Notes: generated by a model from the sequence alone, not told the origin. A DNA stretch of 64,000 nt from Seohaeicola saemankumensis (GCF_020171285.1 NZ_JAIUZI010000009.1:62001-126000); one strand, 5' to 3'; counted from the stretch's first letter, positions 43,105 to 53,246 are shown. A program made the numbers and translations.

Positions 43105-43140
43105 GGAGGCGCGTTCAGCGCCGGGGGCAGCGCCCCCTGG
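43078..43140 (+). repeat. hybrid repeat: family B end joined to family A-type stem-loop
   Basis: It begins like family B (CTTCTTCTGTTTGGAAATAT) and then changes to CCCGGGGGAGGCGC and GGGGGCAGCGCCCCC, which resembles the family A hairpin. It ends 7 nt before the RND gene stop. Confidence 0.65.
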
Positions 43141-43147
43141 ATGGTTG

Positions 43148-46100
43148 CTACTCTGCGGCGCGCAGCGGGGTTGCGCCTGTGGGTTTGGCATCGCCGGCGG
43201 CGGGGTCTGAATCGGTTCCGGCGGGTGTGGTGTCCGCGGCGCCGTCGTCCCAGATGATCTCGCTCACTTGCAGTTTGCGCACCGATTTGCCCAGCCGCAT
43301 GTCCTGTGCGATCCGGCTGGAGCGGCCCGCCCCAAGGCGCGCCAGAAGCCGCCCGATCCAGACCGCATAGGTCGAGACCCAGACCCGCAGCGCCAGGAAC
43401 GAGGGGGTCACCACCAGCGTCAGCACCGTGGCGATGCCGAGGCCGAAGACCACCGCCGTCGCCAGCTGTTTCCACCACAGCGAGGTCGGGCTGTCGATCG
43501 AGTAGCCGCCGCCGATGAAGTCGAGGCTGAGGCCGAACATCATCGGGGTGAGGCCCGCCATGGTGGTGATCGTGGTCAGCAGCACCGGGCGGATCCGCGC
43601 CTCGGCGGTGCGGATGATCGCTTCGATCCGGGGCATGTAGCGGCTGAATTCCTGGTAGGTGTCGATCAGCACGATGTTGTTGTTCACCACGATCCCCGCC
43701 AGCGCCACGATGCCGGTGCCGGTCATGATGATCGAGAACGGCTGGTTCATCACCATCATGCCGATCAGCACGCCGGTGGTGGACAGCACCACCGCCAGCA
43801 GCACCAGCACCGAGTTGTAGAAGCTGTTGAACTGCGCCAGCAGGATGATGAACATCAGCCCCAGCGCGGCGGCGAAGGCCGAGCTGAGGAAGGCCTGGCT
43901 TTCGGCCTGTTCTTCCTGGTCGCCGGTCCATTCCCATTCGACCGAGGCCGGGAACGGCTCGGTGTCCAGCCATTCGGTCAAGAGTGCGATGCGTTCGTTG
44001 GGGTTGACCGGCACCGCCTGGGCCGTGCCTTCGGACAGGGTCGCCGCGATCTGCGCCGCGTCGCTGTCGGCGGTCAGCTGCACGATGTCGTAGCGTTTGC
44101 CGTCGGGGGTTTCGGCCACCGGTCCGGTCGCCTGCGCATCGCCTTCCAGCAGCCGGGCCAGCGCCAGCCGGGTTTCAGCGCCGGTTTCGGGATCCTTGCC
44201 CGCGATCTTGACCAGCCCCGGTGTCACATCGGCCTTGACGTCATAATACCGCTGCTGATCGACCCGGCTGATCGAGGCGAGTTTCTCGACCGGTTGCCGG
44301 GTCACGAAATTGGCCAGCGGCACCAGCCCGTCCGCCGTACGCACCTTGAGCGTGTCCAGCGTCGACAGCACCCGGTCTTCTTCGGGCAGCCGCACGCGGA
44401 TCTCGATTTCCTCGTCCGAGCTGTCGACCCGCATGGTGTCGAGCAGGATGCCGCGCGTCACCAGCTGGACCATGGCCCCGACGGTGGCCACATCGGCGCC
44501 ATAGCGCCCGGCCTTTTCGACGTCGACGTCGATCTGCCAGTCGATGCCGGGCAGGGGGCGGCTGTCCTCGATCAGGATCAGGCCGGGGGTCTGTTCGAAC
44601 TGCGCGCGCGCGGTTTCCGCCGCCGCGTTCAGATCGTCCCAGCCGTCGCCCTTCAGCCGCAGGTGCAGCGGTTTGCCAGTGCCCGGCCCCTGTTCCAATG
44701 CCGAGATCTCGGCCACGAAACCGGGCAGCTTGGCCAGTTCGGCGCTGATCTCGTCGATCACGAAATCGCCGTCGAATTCCGGCGCGGTGACCTGCCGCTG
44801 AAACCGGCCGTCGAACATCGGTTCGGCGACCTTGGGGCGGTCTTCCCAGGGGATGATCTCGAACTGGACCTGGCCGATCGAATCCTTGGGCGAGGTCGAC
44901 CCCGGCCCGCCGGTGTCCAGCCCGCCCTCGCCGGCAAAGGCAAAGACGTTGACCACCGCCGGGTGCGCGCGCACGACCTCTTCGGTCTGGCGTACCATCT
45001 CGTCCTTTTCGGCCAGCGACAGGTTGCCCCGCGCCCGGACATAGACGGTGGCCTGCTCGGGCTCGGATTCGACAAAGAACTCGACGCCCTTGGAATTGGC
45101 CGGGAACAGGATCACCGCGACATAGAACACGGCGGCAAAGACCGCCACGATGGACACGATCGGCATGATCGGGTTGCCCGCGATCCCCTTGATCACCCAG
45201 CCAAAGGGCGTATGCCCGCGGGTGGTCTTGATCTTGCGCGGCGGCCGTTCGATCCGGGCCGCGCCCAGCGTGACCGAGGCGGCAAAAGCGGCAAAGAGGA
45301 ACATTACCGCGCCGAACAGCGACCCCATCACCGGCGATACCGCACCGGCGGGCAGGATGTAGGCCGGGTTCAGCACCTGCATCGCGCCGACGAACATCGC
45401 GTACATCGCCACCGGCACCAGCGCCGCGCGCACCACCCAGGGCGTGCGCGCCCGCAGCCAGTCCGAGATATTGCCGAACACTCGGCTCATCCGCCCGGTC
45501 ACCCCGCCCATCACCGGCAGGTAGATCAGCGCCACCACCAGGCTGGCCGACAGAACAAAGATCAGCGTGACCGGCAGCATGCCCATGAATTCGCCCGGCA
45601 CCCCCGGCCAGAACAGCATCGGCAGGAACGCACAGAGCGTCGTCGCGGTCGATGACACGATGGGCCAGAACATCCGCTGCGCCGCCTCGACATAGGCGTG
45701 CATCGGGCCGATGCCCTCCTTGATGCGCTTGTCGGCGTATTCCACCACCACGATGGCGCCGTCCACCAGCATCCCCACCGCCAGGATCAGGCCGAACATG
45801 ACGATGTTGGAAATCGACACGCCCATCATCGCCAGCAGTGCAAAACACAACAGGAACGAGGTAGGGATCGCGAACCCCACAAGCAGCGCCGCGCGCGACC
45901 CCAGCGAGGCGAGCACCACGATCATCACCAGCGCGATGGCAGTCAGGACCGAGCCTTCAAGCTGGCTGACCATTGATCCCACGACCCGGCTCTGGTCGTT
46001 CGAGGTGCCGACCTCGACCGCCGCCTGCAGCTCGGGCGGCCACTTGGCCTTGGCTTTCTCCAGGGTTTCCTTGACCAGTTCGACGGTGTCGATCAGGTTG

Positions 46101-46966
46101 TAGCCCTTGCGCTTGACCACCTGTAGCGCCACCGTGCTTTCGCCGTCAAACCGCGCGGTGCCCTCGCGGTCCTCGAAGGTATAGTTGATCTGCGCCAGTT
46201 CGCCCAGCGTCACCACCCGGTCGCCGTTGGTCTTGATCGGCAGGCGATAGACATCCTGCGCGGTCTTGAACGACGACGGGATCTTGACCGAGAACGTGCC
46301 CTGCTTGGTCTGCACCTCGCCGGCGGCGATCAGCTGGTTGTTGTTCTGCACCACGGTGATCAGCTCACCCGCGGTGACGTTGTAGGATTCCAGCCGCAGC
46401 GGGTCGATCACCACTTCCAGCATCTCGTCACGGTTGCCGGCGATACCGGCCTCCAGAACCGCATCCAGCGATTCCAGGTCGTCCTGCAGCTGCTTGGCGA
46501 TGCGCGCCATCGTCCGTTCCGGCACCGCGCCGGTCATGTTGATGATGACGATCGGGAACTCCGAGAAGTTCAGCTCGCTCAGCGTGTATTGCTCGGCGCC
46601 CTCGGGGAATTCGGCCTGCGCCGAATTCATCGCGTCGCGCACGTCGGCGGTGATCGCCGTCTTGTCCCAGCCAAAGTCGAACTCCAGCGCGATGCCGGCA
46701 TAGTTCTCGGCCGCCGTCGCGGTCATCTTCTTGAGCCCGTCCAGATCGGCCAGCTCGGTCTCCATCGGCCGGATCAGCAGGCTCTCGCTGTCCTCGGCGG
46801 AAATGCCGGGAAACTGGACCGAAACAAAAAGAACCGGAATCTCGATGTCCGGTTCGCCCTCCTTGGGCAGGCTGACATAGGCAAAACCGCCCACCAGCAG
46901 CGAGATGACGATGAACGCCAGCACCATCCGCGCCCGGTCGGCGGCCCATGACACCATGCCGATCAT
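43148..46966 (-). CDS. RND-family efflux transporter permease (extended)
   Basis: A 1272-aa inner-membrane RND pump of the AcrB/HAE1 superfamily, longer than the usual 1020-1060 aa. The N-terminal membrane helix (FIVISLLVGGFAYVSLPKEG), the porter repeats and helix-4 region GLILAVGMLVDGAIVVVEYA, with the proton-relay Asp, are clear; the second half repeats them (ALAGIVVNNNIVLIDTYQEF). Residues about 490-640 contain an insertion with two extra hydrophobic stretches before helix 7, and the C-terminus has about 70 hydrophilic residues after the last helix. It partners with the adaptor at 46963-48216 (ATGA-type overlap). Substrate unknown. Confidence 0.95.
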   Translation of the reverse strand: MIGMVSWAADRARMVLAFIVISLLVGGFAYVSLPKEGEPDIEIPVLFVSVQFPGISAEDSESLLIRPMETELADLDGLKKMTATAAENYAGIALEFDFGWDKTAITADVRDAMNSAQAEFPEGAEQYTLSELNFSEFPIVIINMTGAVPERTMARIAKQLQDDLESLDAVLEAGIAGNRDEMLEVVIDPLRLESYNVTAGELITVVQNNNQLIAAGEVQTKQGTFSVKIPSSFKTAQDVYRLPIKTNGDRVVTLGELAQINYTFEDREGTARFDGESTVALQVVKRKGYNLIDTVELVKETLEKAKAKWPPELQAAVEVGTSNDQSRVVGSMVSQLEGSVLTAIALVMIVVLASLGSRAALLVGFAIPTSFLLCFALLAMMGVSISNIVMFGLILAVGMLVDGAIVVVEYADKRIKEGIGPMHAYVEAAQRMFWPIVSSTATTLCAFLPMLFWPGVPGEFMGMLPVTLIFVLSASLVVALIYLPVMGGVTGRMSRVFGNISDWLRARTPWVVRAALVPVAMYAMFVGAMQVLNPAYILPAGAVSPVMGSLFGAVMFLFAAFAASVTLGAARIERPPRKIKTTRGHTPFGWVIKGIAGNPIMPIVSIVAVFAAVFYVAVILFPANSKGVEFFVESEPEQATVYVRARGNLSLAEKDEMVRQTEEVVRAHPAVVNVFAFAGEGGLDTGGPGSTSPKDSIGQVQFEIIPWEDRPKVAEPMFDGRFQRQVTAPEFDGDFVIDEISAELAKLPGFVAEISALEQGPGTGKPLHLRLKGDGWDDLNAAAETARAQFEQTPGLILIEDSRPLPGIDWQIDVDVEKAGRYGADVATVGAMVQLVTRGILLDTMRVDSSDEEIEIRVRLPEEDRVLSTLDTLKVRTADGLVPLANFVTRQPVEKLASISRVDQQRYYDVKADVTPGLVKIAGKDPETGAETRLALARLLEGDAQATGPVAETPDGKRYDIVQLTADSDAAQIAATLSEGTAQAVPVNPNERIALLTEWLDTEPFPASVEWEWTGDQEEQAESQAFLSSAFAAALGLMFIILLAQFNSFYNSVLVLLAVVLSTTGVLIGMMVMNQPFSIIMTGTGIVALAGIVVNNNIVLIDTYQEFSRYMPRIEAIIRTAEARIRPVLLTTITTMAGLTPMMFGLSLDFIGGGYSIDSPTSLWWKQLATAVVFGLGIATVLTLVVTPSFLALRVWVSTYAVWIGRLLARLGAGRSSRIAQDMRLGKSVRKLQVSEIIWDDGAADTTPAGTDSDPAAGDAKPTGATPLRAAE

Positions 46967-48216
46967 TGGGCGATCTCCCGGAAGGTCGGCCGGACCGTCA
47001 CACCGTCGGTGACGAACTCCTGCCCGACCACGATGACATTGGCCTTGTCCTCAAGCCCGCTGACCCAGACGCCATCGACCGTGTCGCGCAGCAGGCCGAC
47101 CGGCACGAACCGCACGATGTTGATGTCATCCACCGTGCGCACGCCCAGCTTGCCATCGTTGTTCAGTGTCAGCGCCGAGGCCGGCAGCCGGTGCGCCTTG
47201 GTGCCCGCCGCCGAAATGGCGATCGCGGCGGTCTGGCCGTCGCGCACCCGCAGATCGTCGTTGGGCACGGTGATCTCCACCTCAAAGGTGCGGGTCATCA
47301 TATCCGCCGACCGGCTGATGTAGGTGACCTGGCCCTGCACCCGTTCGCCGGTGGCCAGCTCGGCCCCCGCCATGGCGCCGACCGACACCCGCGACACCTG
47401 CGTCTCGGGGACATAGCCGACCACCTTGATCGGGTTCAGCTGCACGATGGTGGCGCAGAGCGATCCGGGCTGCATCAGGCTGCCCAACTCGGCGGTGTCC
47501 GATTCCAGCAACCCGGCAAAGGGGGCCTCGATGGTCAGCCGGTCGATCTCGCGCTCGGCCACGGCGACATTGGCCTGCGCCGCCTCGATGCCCGATGCGG
47601 TGGCCTCCAGCCCGGCCTTGGCCGATTCAATCCCGGCGGTTGCGCTCTGCACTTCGGCGCGGGCCGCGATCAGCTGCGTCTCGGACGCGTATCCGCCCTC
47701 GATCAGCTTGTCGCGGGCGCGGAAATTGATCTGCGCCTCTTCCAGCTTGGCATAGGCTTCGTCCAGCCGCGCCTGCGCCTCGGGCACGCGGGCCTGCGCC
47801 TCGGCCAGCGCCGCCTTGGACTGCGCCAGTGTCGCCTGCCGGGTGCCGGGATCCAGTTCGCACAGCAGGTCGCCCTTGTCGACAAAGACCCCCTTGCGCA
47901 GCGGTTCCGACACCACCGGAGAGCTGGTCTCGGCCCGCACCTCGACCTGCCGCGCCGCGCGCGTTTCGCCACGCAGCACCACCGCGCTGTCGATCGCGGC
48001 GGCCTCCGAGCGCAGCACCACGACGCCGATCACCGGCCCCTGTGCCTGCGCGTCCGGGACCGGCGCATCGGCGGTGGCGGTATCGGCGGCAGCGGTCTGT
48101 TCGGGCTGCGCCTGCGCCCCGTTGCGGGCAAATGCCGTCAGTGCATCGCGCTCGAATACCGCGAAATACAGGGCAACGGTCACCAGTATCGCGGTGAGCA
48201 TCGGGATCAATCGCAT
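46963..48216 (-). CDS. RND efflux periplasmic adaptor (membrane fusion protein)
   Basis: A 417-aa HlyD/AcrA-type adaptor connecting the RND pump to an outer-membrane channel. It has an N-terminal membrane segment (MLTAILVTVALYFAVF), then the lipoyl/biotinyl half (EVRAETSSPVVSEPLRKGVF, GDLLCELDPGTRQATLAQSK), an alpha-hairpin rich in Ala/Glu (about residues 125-220), the second lipoyl half (RLTIEAPFAGLLE) and beta-barrel domains. The stop overlaps the RND start, so the pair is co-translated. No outer-membrane TolC gene is adjacent. An AACTAACCAGTT palindrome in the upstream region suggests a TetR-type repressor. Confidence 0.94.
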   Translation of the reverse strand: MRLIPMLTAILVTVALYFAVFERDALTAFARNGAQAQPEQTAAADTATADAPVPDAQAQGPVIGVVVLRSEAAAIDSAVVLRGETRAARQVEVRAETSSPVVSEPLRKGVFVDKGDLLCELDPGTRQATLAQSKAALAEAQARVPEAQARLDEAYAKLEEAQINFRARDKLIEGGYASETQLIAARAEVQSATAGIESAKAGLEATASGIEAAQANVAVAEREIDRLTIEAPFAGLLESDTAELGSLMQPGSLCATIVQLNPIKVVGYVPETQVSRVSVGAMAGAELATGERVQGQVTYISRSADMMTRTFEVEITVPNDDLRVRDGQTAAIAISAAGTKAHRLPASALTLNNDGKLGVRTVDDINIVRFVPVGLLRDTVDGVWVSGLEDKANVIVVGQEFVTDGVTVRPTFREIAQ

Positions 48217-48302
48217 AATACGCCTCTCAGTCGGATCGTCAGCGGCCGGTGTAATTCCGTATCGCTGCGGCTTGCGCTTTCATATAGGGCGTGTCCAGAC
48301 TA

Positions 48303-48314
48303 AACTAACCAGTT
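48303..48314. promoter_or_regulatory. palindrome AACTAACCAGTT upstream of the RND operon (TetR-like operator candidate)
   Basis: AACT-AACC-AGTT within TAAACTAACCAGTTCA, 87 nt upstream of the adaptor ATG in the 283-nt divergent region. Similar sequences are operators of TetR repressors next to RND operons in proteobacteria, but no tetR gene is adjacent here. Confidence 0.4.
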
Positions 48315-48499
48315 CAGATTAATTTTTTTCGCCACAGTGTGCAAGTTGCCCCGATTTTGTGCCCTTGCGGCGACTTTGCGCCACTTGGCTTGCCTGCGGA
48401 TGCGCGGTAATAGGGGGCAACTCGCCCGAATTGTTTCGGAAATGACAGGGCCTTGGCGGGTCCGGGACTTTCCTGCAGCGGGCCGCACAGGGGCAGATC

Positions 48500-49162
48500 A
48501 TGAGCGATACCGACAGTTTCATCGAAGAAGTGACCGACGAGGTCCGCCGGGACCGGATGTTCGCGATGATCCGCCGCTATGGCTGGATCGCCGTGCTGGT
48601 GGTCGTGGCCATTGTTGGCGGCGCCGCCTGGAACGAATACCGCAAAGCCAGCGAAATCGCCGCCGCGCAGGCGCTGGGCGATGCGATGATCGAGGCGCTC
48701 GCCGTTGACGGCGCGCCGGCGCGGGCCGAACGTCTGGCGGCGATCCAGGCCGATTCCAGCGGCGGCGAGGCGATCCGCCGCTTCATGGTCGCCGCCGCGC
48801 GCACTGGCTCCGACGACATCGCCGGCGCGGTGGCCGCGCTCGAGGTGGTCGCCGTCGATGGTGACCTGCCGCAGGTCTACCGCGACATCGCCGCCTTCAA
48901 GGCGCTGACCCTGCAGGCCGACACCCTGTCCACCACCGAGCGGCGTCCGCAGTTCGAGGCGCTGGCCAAACCCGGCGCGCCGCTGCGCCTGCTGGCCGAG
49001 GAACAACTGGCGCTGCTCGACATCGCCGATGGCGATGCCGAGGCCGCGATTTCCCGGTTTCAGGCCATCGCATCGGATGCCGAGGCCGATAATACCTTGC
49101 GCCAGCGCGCCACACAGATGATCGTGGCGCTGGGCGGGACCGCGCCAACCCAGCAGGGCTGA
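48500..49162 (+). CDS. YfgM-like membrane-anchored TPR protein
   Basis: A 220-aa inner-membrane protein with a short cytoplasmic N-terminus, one membrane helix (about residues 28-46, YGWIAVLVVVAIVGGAAW) and a periplasmic helical domain of the TPR_21/YfgM type (RMFAMIRRYGW then NEYRKASEIAAAQALGDAM). YfgM works with the Sec translocon and periplasmic chaperones. It is followed by bamB and der, the same order as in many proteobacteria (yfgM-bamB-der), which supports the assignment. Confidence 0.88.
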   Translation: MSDTDSFIEEVTDEVRRDRMFAMIRRYGWIAVLVVVAIVGGAAWNEYRKASEIAAAQALGDAMIEALAVDGAPARAERLAAIQADSSGGEAIRRFMVAAARTGSDDIAGAVAALEVVAVDGDLPQVYRDIAAFKALTLQADTLSTTERRPQFEALAKPGAPLRLLAEEQLALLDIADGDAEAAISRFQAIASDAEADNTLRQRATQMIVALGGTAPTQQG

Positions 49163-49231
49163 CGGATCAGGCCCGCACCAGACGAAAAGACGACCCGAGA
49201 CAGGCAAGACAGACAGGACAGGCAAACCCAG

Positions 49232-50581
49232 ATGATCCCAGCGTTTTCCCTTTCCCGCGCGACCCCCGCCCTTGCGCCGGTGCTGGCGCTCAGCTCCGCG
49301 CTGCTGCTGGCCGCCTGCAACGAACCCGAGGTTATCCTGGTCGGCGAGCGGGAAGACATCCGGTCGCTGTCGGGCGAGGATGAAAACGCCCCCGTCGCCG
49401 CAATCCCCGGCTCCCGTCCGATCAGCCTGCCGTCACAGACAACCAACGCCGAATGGACCCAGTCCTTTGGCACGCCGACCTTCCGTGTCGCCCACCCGGC
49501 GCTGCGGGCGGCGCCGCAACCGGTCTGGTCCACCTCCATCGGCTCCGGCAACAGCCGCCGCCAGCGCATCAATGCCGCCCCCGTGGTCGGCGGCGGGCTG
49601 GTCTACACGCTCGACTCCGGGGCGCGGGTCTCTGCCGTGGCGCCCTCCGGCGGCGTCGTCTGGAGCAAGGAACTGCTCAGTCCCGCCGATAGCGAAGGCC
49701 AGGCCACCGGCGGCGGGCTCGCCTATGCGGGCGGCACGCTCTACATCTCCTCCGGTTTTGGCCTGCTGACCGCGCTGGACGCCAAGACCGGCAACCAGCG
49801 CTGGCAGCAGCGGCTCGAGGCGACCGGCTCCGGCGCGCCCACCGTGCGCGACGGCATCCTCTACCTGGTGGCCGGCGACGATACCGGCTGGGCCATCAAC
49901 ATCGCCGACGGCCGCATCCTGTGGCAGCTCGCGGCCACCCCCAGCATCGGCAACGTGCTCGGCGCGCCGGCCCCGGCGCTCACCTCGGACCTGTCGATCT
50001 TCGCCTTCGGCTCCGGCGACCTGATCGCCACTTTCCGCAAGGGCGGCGTGACCCGCTGGAGCGCCTCGGTCGCCGGTCAGCGCAAGGGCCGCGCGGTGTC
50101 CCAGATCACCGATGTCACCGGCGCGCCGGTCGTCGTCGGCAGCCGGGTCTACGCGGGCAACCATTCGGGCCGCACCGTCGCCTTCGAGGCCGACTCGGGC
50201 GAACGCATCTGGACCGCCCGCGAGGGCGCGATGGGGCCGGTCTGGCCCGCCGGAGACAGCCTGTTCCTGGTCTCCGACCGCGCCCAGCTGGTCCGCCTCG
50301 GCACCTCGGACGGGGCGGTGATCTGGGCCACCGACCTGCCGGGCTACCTCAAGGACAAGCCGCGCAAGCGCGGTCCCAGCTATTCGAACCATGGCCCCAT
50401 TCTGGCCGGGGGCCGCGTCGTCGTCGCCTCGGGCGACGGGCTGGTGCGGTTCTTCAACCCCACCGACGGCACGCTGGTCAGCACCGCCCAGATCCCCGGA
50501 GGCGCCGCCGCGCCGCCGGTGGTGGCGGGCGGCACGCTTTACGTTGTCTCGGCCAAAGGGCAACTGCACGCTTTCCGTTGA
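49232..50581 (+). CDS. bamB: outer membrane assembly lipoprotein BamB
   Basis: A 449-aa lipoprotein with lipobox LLLAAC (modified Cys C29) and an eight-bladed PQQ-type beta-propeller. Repeats such as GNQRWQQRLEATGSGAPTVR and DGRILWQLAATPSIGNVLGA mark blades. BamB assists the BAM complex in inserting outer-membrane proteins. The N-terminal about 70 residues before the propeller are longer than in E. coli. It sits between the YfgM-like gene and der, 69 nt after the former. Confidence 0.93.
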   Translation: MIPAFSLSRATPALAPVLALSSALLLAACNEPEVILVGEREDIRSLSGEDENAPVAAIPGSRPISLPSQTTNAEWTQSFGTPTFRVAHPALRAAPQPVWSTSIGSGNSRRQRINAAPVVGGGLVYTLDSGARVSAVAPSGGVVWSKELLSPADSEGQATGGGLAYAGGTLYISSGFGLLTALDAKTGNQRWQQRLEATGSGAPTVRDGILYLVAGDDTGWAINIADGRILWQLAATPSIGNVLGAPAPALTSDLSIFAFGSGDLIATFRKGGVTRWSASVAGQRKGRAVSQITDVTGAPVVVGSRVYAGNHSGRTVAFEADSGERIWTAREGAMGPVWPAGDSLFLVSDRAQLVRLGTSDGAVIWATDLPGYLKDKPRKRGPSYSNHGPILAGGRVVVASGDGLVRFFNPTDGTLVSTAQIPGGAAAPPVVAGGTLYVVSAKGQLHAFR

Positions 50582-50631
50582 CGCGCGAATGCGCTAAAGG
50601 GCGCACTTGAGTTTTCGAAAGCCACTGCGCC

Positions 50632-52110
50632 ATGTCCTTCACCCTCGCCATCGTGGGCCGCCCCAATGTGGGCAAATCCACCCTGTTTAACCGTCTCGTC
50701 GGCAAACGCCTGGCGCTGGTCGACGACCAGCCGGGCGTCACCCGTGACCTGCGCGAAGGCGCGGCGCGCCTGGGCGACCTGCGGTTCACCGTCATCGACA
50801 CCGCCGGGCTCGAGGACGCCACCGACGATTCGCTGCAGGGCCGGATGCGGCGGTTGACCGAACGCGCCGTCGACATGGCCGATGTCTGCCTTTTCATGAT
50901 CGACGCCCGCACCGGCATCACGCCCACCGACGAGATGTTCGCCGAGATCCTGCGCAAACGCTCCGCCCACGTGATCCTCGCCGCCAACAAGGCCGAAGGC
51001 GCCGCCGCCGACGCCGGCGTGATCGAGGCCTACAGCCTCGGTCTGGGCGAACCGGTCCGGCTCAGCGCCGAACATGGCGAGGGGCTGAACGACCTCTACA
51101 GCCAACTGATGCCGATCGCCGACGCGTTCGAGGAACAGACCGCGCAGGACATGCCCGAGACCGACGTCGCCGTGTCGGACGATGACGATACCCCCGGCGC
51201 CGACGACGAGATCGCCCAAGGCCCGGTGCTGCCCACCGCCGACAAACCGCTGCAGGTCGCCGTGGTGGGCCGCCCCAACGCCGGCAAATCGACCCTGATC
51301 AACAAGATCCTCGGCGAGGACCGTCTGCTCACCGGCCCCGAGGCCGGCATCACCCGCGACGCCATCAGCTTGCGCATGGACTGGAACGGCACGCCGATGC
51401 GGATCTTTGACACCGCCGGCATGCGCAAAAAGGCCAAGGTGCAGGAGAAACTGGAGAAACTCTCGGTCTCCGACGGGCTGCGCGCGGTGAAATTCGCCGA
51501 AGTGGTCGTGGTGCTGCTCGATGCCGCCATCCCCTTCGAACAACAAGACCTGCGCATCGCCGACCTCGCCGAACGCGAAGGCCGCGCCGTGGTGGTCGCG
51601 GTCAACAAATGGGACGTCGAGGAACACAAGCAGGAAAAACTGCGCGACCTCAAGGAAGCCTTCGACCGGCTGCTGCCGCAACTGCGCGGCGCGCCGCTGA
51701 TCACCGTGTCGGCCAAGACGGGCAGGGGGCTCGACCGTCTGCACGAGGCCGTGCTGCGCGCCTATGACGTCTGGAACCGCCGGGTCACCACCGCCCAGCT
51801 GAACCGTTGGCTCACCGGCATGCTGGAACAGCACCCGCCCCCCGCACCACAGGGCAAGCGGATCAAGCTGCGCTACATGACCCAGGCCAAGACCCGGCCG
51901 CCGGGCTTCGTGGTGATGTGTTCGCACCCCGACAAGATGCCGGCCAGCTACACCCGTTACCTGGTCAACGGGCTGCGCAATGATTTCGACATGCCCGGCA
52001 CGCCGATCCGGCTGACCATGCGCGGGCAGGGGGACAAGAACCCCTACAAGGGCAAGAAGAAATCCGGCCCCTCCAAGCTGCGCAAGCATATCGAGGGGCG
52101 GCGCGACTAG
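50632..52110 (+). CDS. der: ribosome biogenesis GTPase Der
   Basis: A 492-aa protein with two tandem GTPase domains and a C-terminal KH-like domain, needed for 50S ribosome assembly. Domain 1 has G1 GRPNVGKST (about residues 8-16), DTAGL and NKAEG (G4 variant NKxE). Domain 2 has G1 GRPNAGKST (about 213-221), DTAGM and NKWD. The KH-like domain ends in [17 protein letters not shown]. An acidic linker (about residues 168-200, [12 protein letters not shown]) joins the GTPase domains. Confidence 0.97.
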   Translation: MSFTLAIVGRPNVGKSTLFNRLVGKRLALVDDQPGVTRDLREGAARLGDLRFTVIDTAGLEDATDDSLQGRMRRLTERAVDMADVCLFMIDARTGITPTDEMFAEILRKRSAHVILAANKAEGAAADAGVIEAYSLGLGEPVRLSAEHGEGLNDLYSQLMPIADAFEEQTAQDMPETDVAVSDDDDTPGADDEIAQGPVLPTADKPLQVAVVGRPNAGKSTLINKILGEDRLLTGPEAGITRDAISLRMDWNGTPMRIFDTAGMRKKAKVQEKLEKLSVSDGLRAVKFAEVVVVLLDAAIPFEQQDLRIADLAEREGRAVVVAVNKWDVEEHKQEKLRDLKEAFDRLLPQLRGAPLITVSAKTGRGLDRLHEAVLRAYDVWNRRVTTAQLNRWLTGMLEQHPPPAPQGKRIKLRYMTQAKTRPPGFVVMCSHPDKMPASYTRYLVNGLRNDFDMPGTPIRLTMRGQGDKNPYKGKKKSGPSKLRKHIEGRRD

Positions 52111-52192
52111 GGGCCAGACAAGGCCACCGTTGCCAGATGCCCCGCCGCGCGCCTATCCTGATCCGGCATTTACCGGTTCAGGAGATTATTTA

Positions 52193-52573
52193 ATGAAACG
52201 TGCCTTCGCTATTGCCGCCGCCGTTCTGGTCGCGGCCGCCCCCGCCTTCGCCGCCTGCCCCGACAAAGCGCCCCGGATCAAGTGGAACACCCACTCCGGC
52301 GACCAGCGCGTCAACGACGCCTACCTGCAGAAGCTGCTGCCGGGCAAGAAGGTCAGGTTCGACTCGGGCTACGAAAGCTATAACAAGAACGGCTCCTACA
52401 CCTTCCGCGCCGGATCTCAGAAACACGACGCCCCCAGTTACCGCTTCTACAAGGACGGCAGCCGCTGCATCAACTACGCCAACCCGCGCTTTGACCTCTA
52501 CGTGGTCAACGACAAACGCCTGATCCTCGTCAACGCCCAGGGCGGCCGGTATCAGGGCAAGGTGACCAAGTAG
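52193..52573 (+). CDS. small secreted protein of unknown function
   Basis: A 126-aa exported protein with signal peptide MKRAFAIAAAVLVAAAPAFA. The mature part has two Cys (ACPDK at the start; SRCINY near residue 87) and is rich in Tyr/Asn/Lys (SGYESYNKNGSYTFRAGSQ), as in small periplasmic beta proteins. The ATG at 52193 follows AGGAG. I do not recognise a family. Confidence 0.75.
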   Translation: MKRAFAIAAAVLVAAAPAFAACPDKAPRIKWNTHSGDQRVNDAYLQKLLPGKKVRFDSGYESYNKNGSYTFRAGSQKHDAPSYRFYKDGSRCINYANPRFDLYVVNDKRLILVNAQGGRYQGKVTK

Positions 52574-52607
52574 CGGCCCCGATCCTGCAAACCGAAACGG
52601 ACCGACC

Positions 52608-53246
52608 ATGACCACCGCCCAGATCCTGCGCGAATTCATTACCCTGCTGGTGGTCATCGACCCGATCGGCACGGTGCCGGTGTTTCTCTATGCCGCCGCC
52701 GGGGTGCCCACGCGCCTGCACGCCCGTTTTGCGCTGACCGGCGTGCTGGTGGCGGCGGCGGTGCTGGCCTTCTTCCTGATCGCCGGGCAACTCCTGCTCG
52801 AAGCCATCGGCCTGCGCCTCGGCGCCTTCCAGATTGCCGGCGGCATCGTGCTGTTTCTCTTCGCGCTGACCATGATCTTTGGTGAATCCAAACCCCGCCG
52901 CGAGATCGAAGAGGCGGAATCCGAGGATCTCTCCGGCGCCGTCTTCCCGCTGGCGATGCCCTCCATCGCCTCGCCCGGCGCCATCCTCGCCGTGGTGATC
53001 CTGACCGACAACCACAGCACCGCCATCGGTGAACAGGCGGTGACCGGCGCGGTGCTGCTGGTGGTGCTCGGGCTGACCTTTGTGCTCTTGCTGCTGGCCA
53101 GCCGCATCCACCGGCTGATCGGCGACACCGGCGCCAGCGTGGTCAGCCGGGTGATGGGGCTGATCCTTGCGACGGTGGCCGTAGACGCGGTGCTGCAGGG
53201 GCTGGAACAGGTCGGCGTGCTCAGCCTCAGCGCGCCGTCGTTCTAG
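52608..53246 (+). CDS. MarC family integral membrane protein
   Basis: A 212-aa polytopic membrane protein of the MarC/UPF0056 family with six membrane segments. The conserved N-terminal LLVVIDPIGTVPVFLY and the middle segment FPLAMPSIASPGAILAVVIL, with its Asn/Pro-rich break, are typical. Despite its name MarC has no proven role in multiple antibiotic resistance; its function is unknown. It starts 35 nt after the preceding secreted-protein gene. Confidence 0.9.
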   Translation: MTTAQILREFITLLVVIDPIGTVPVFLYAAAGVPTRLHARFALTGVLVAAAVLAFFLIAGQLLLEAIGLRLGAFQIAGGIVLFLFALTMIFGESKPRREIEEAESEDLSGAVFPLAMPSIASPGAILAVVILTDNHSTAIGEQAVTGAVLLVVLGLTFVLLLLASRIHRLIGDTGASVVSRVMGLILATVAVDAVLQGLEQVGVLSLSAPSF

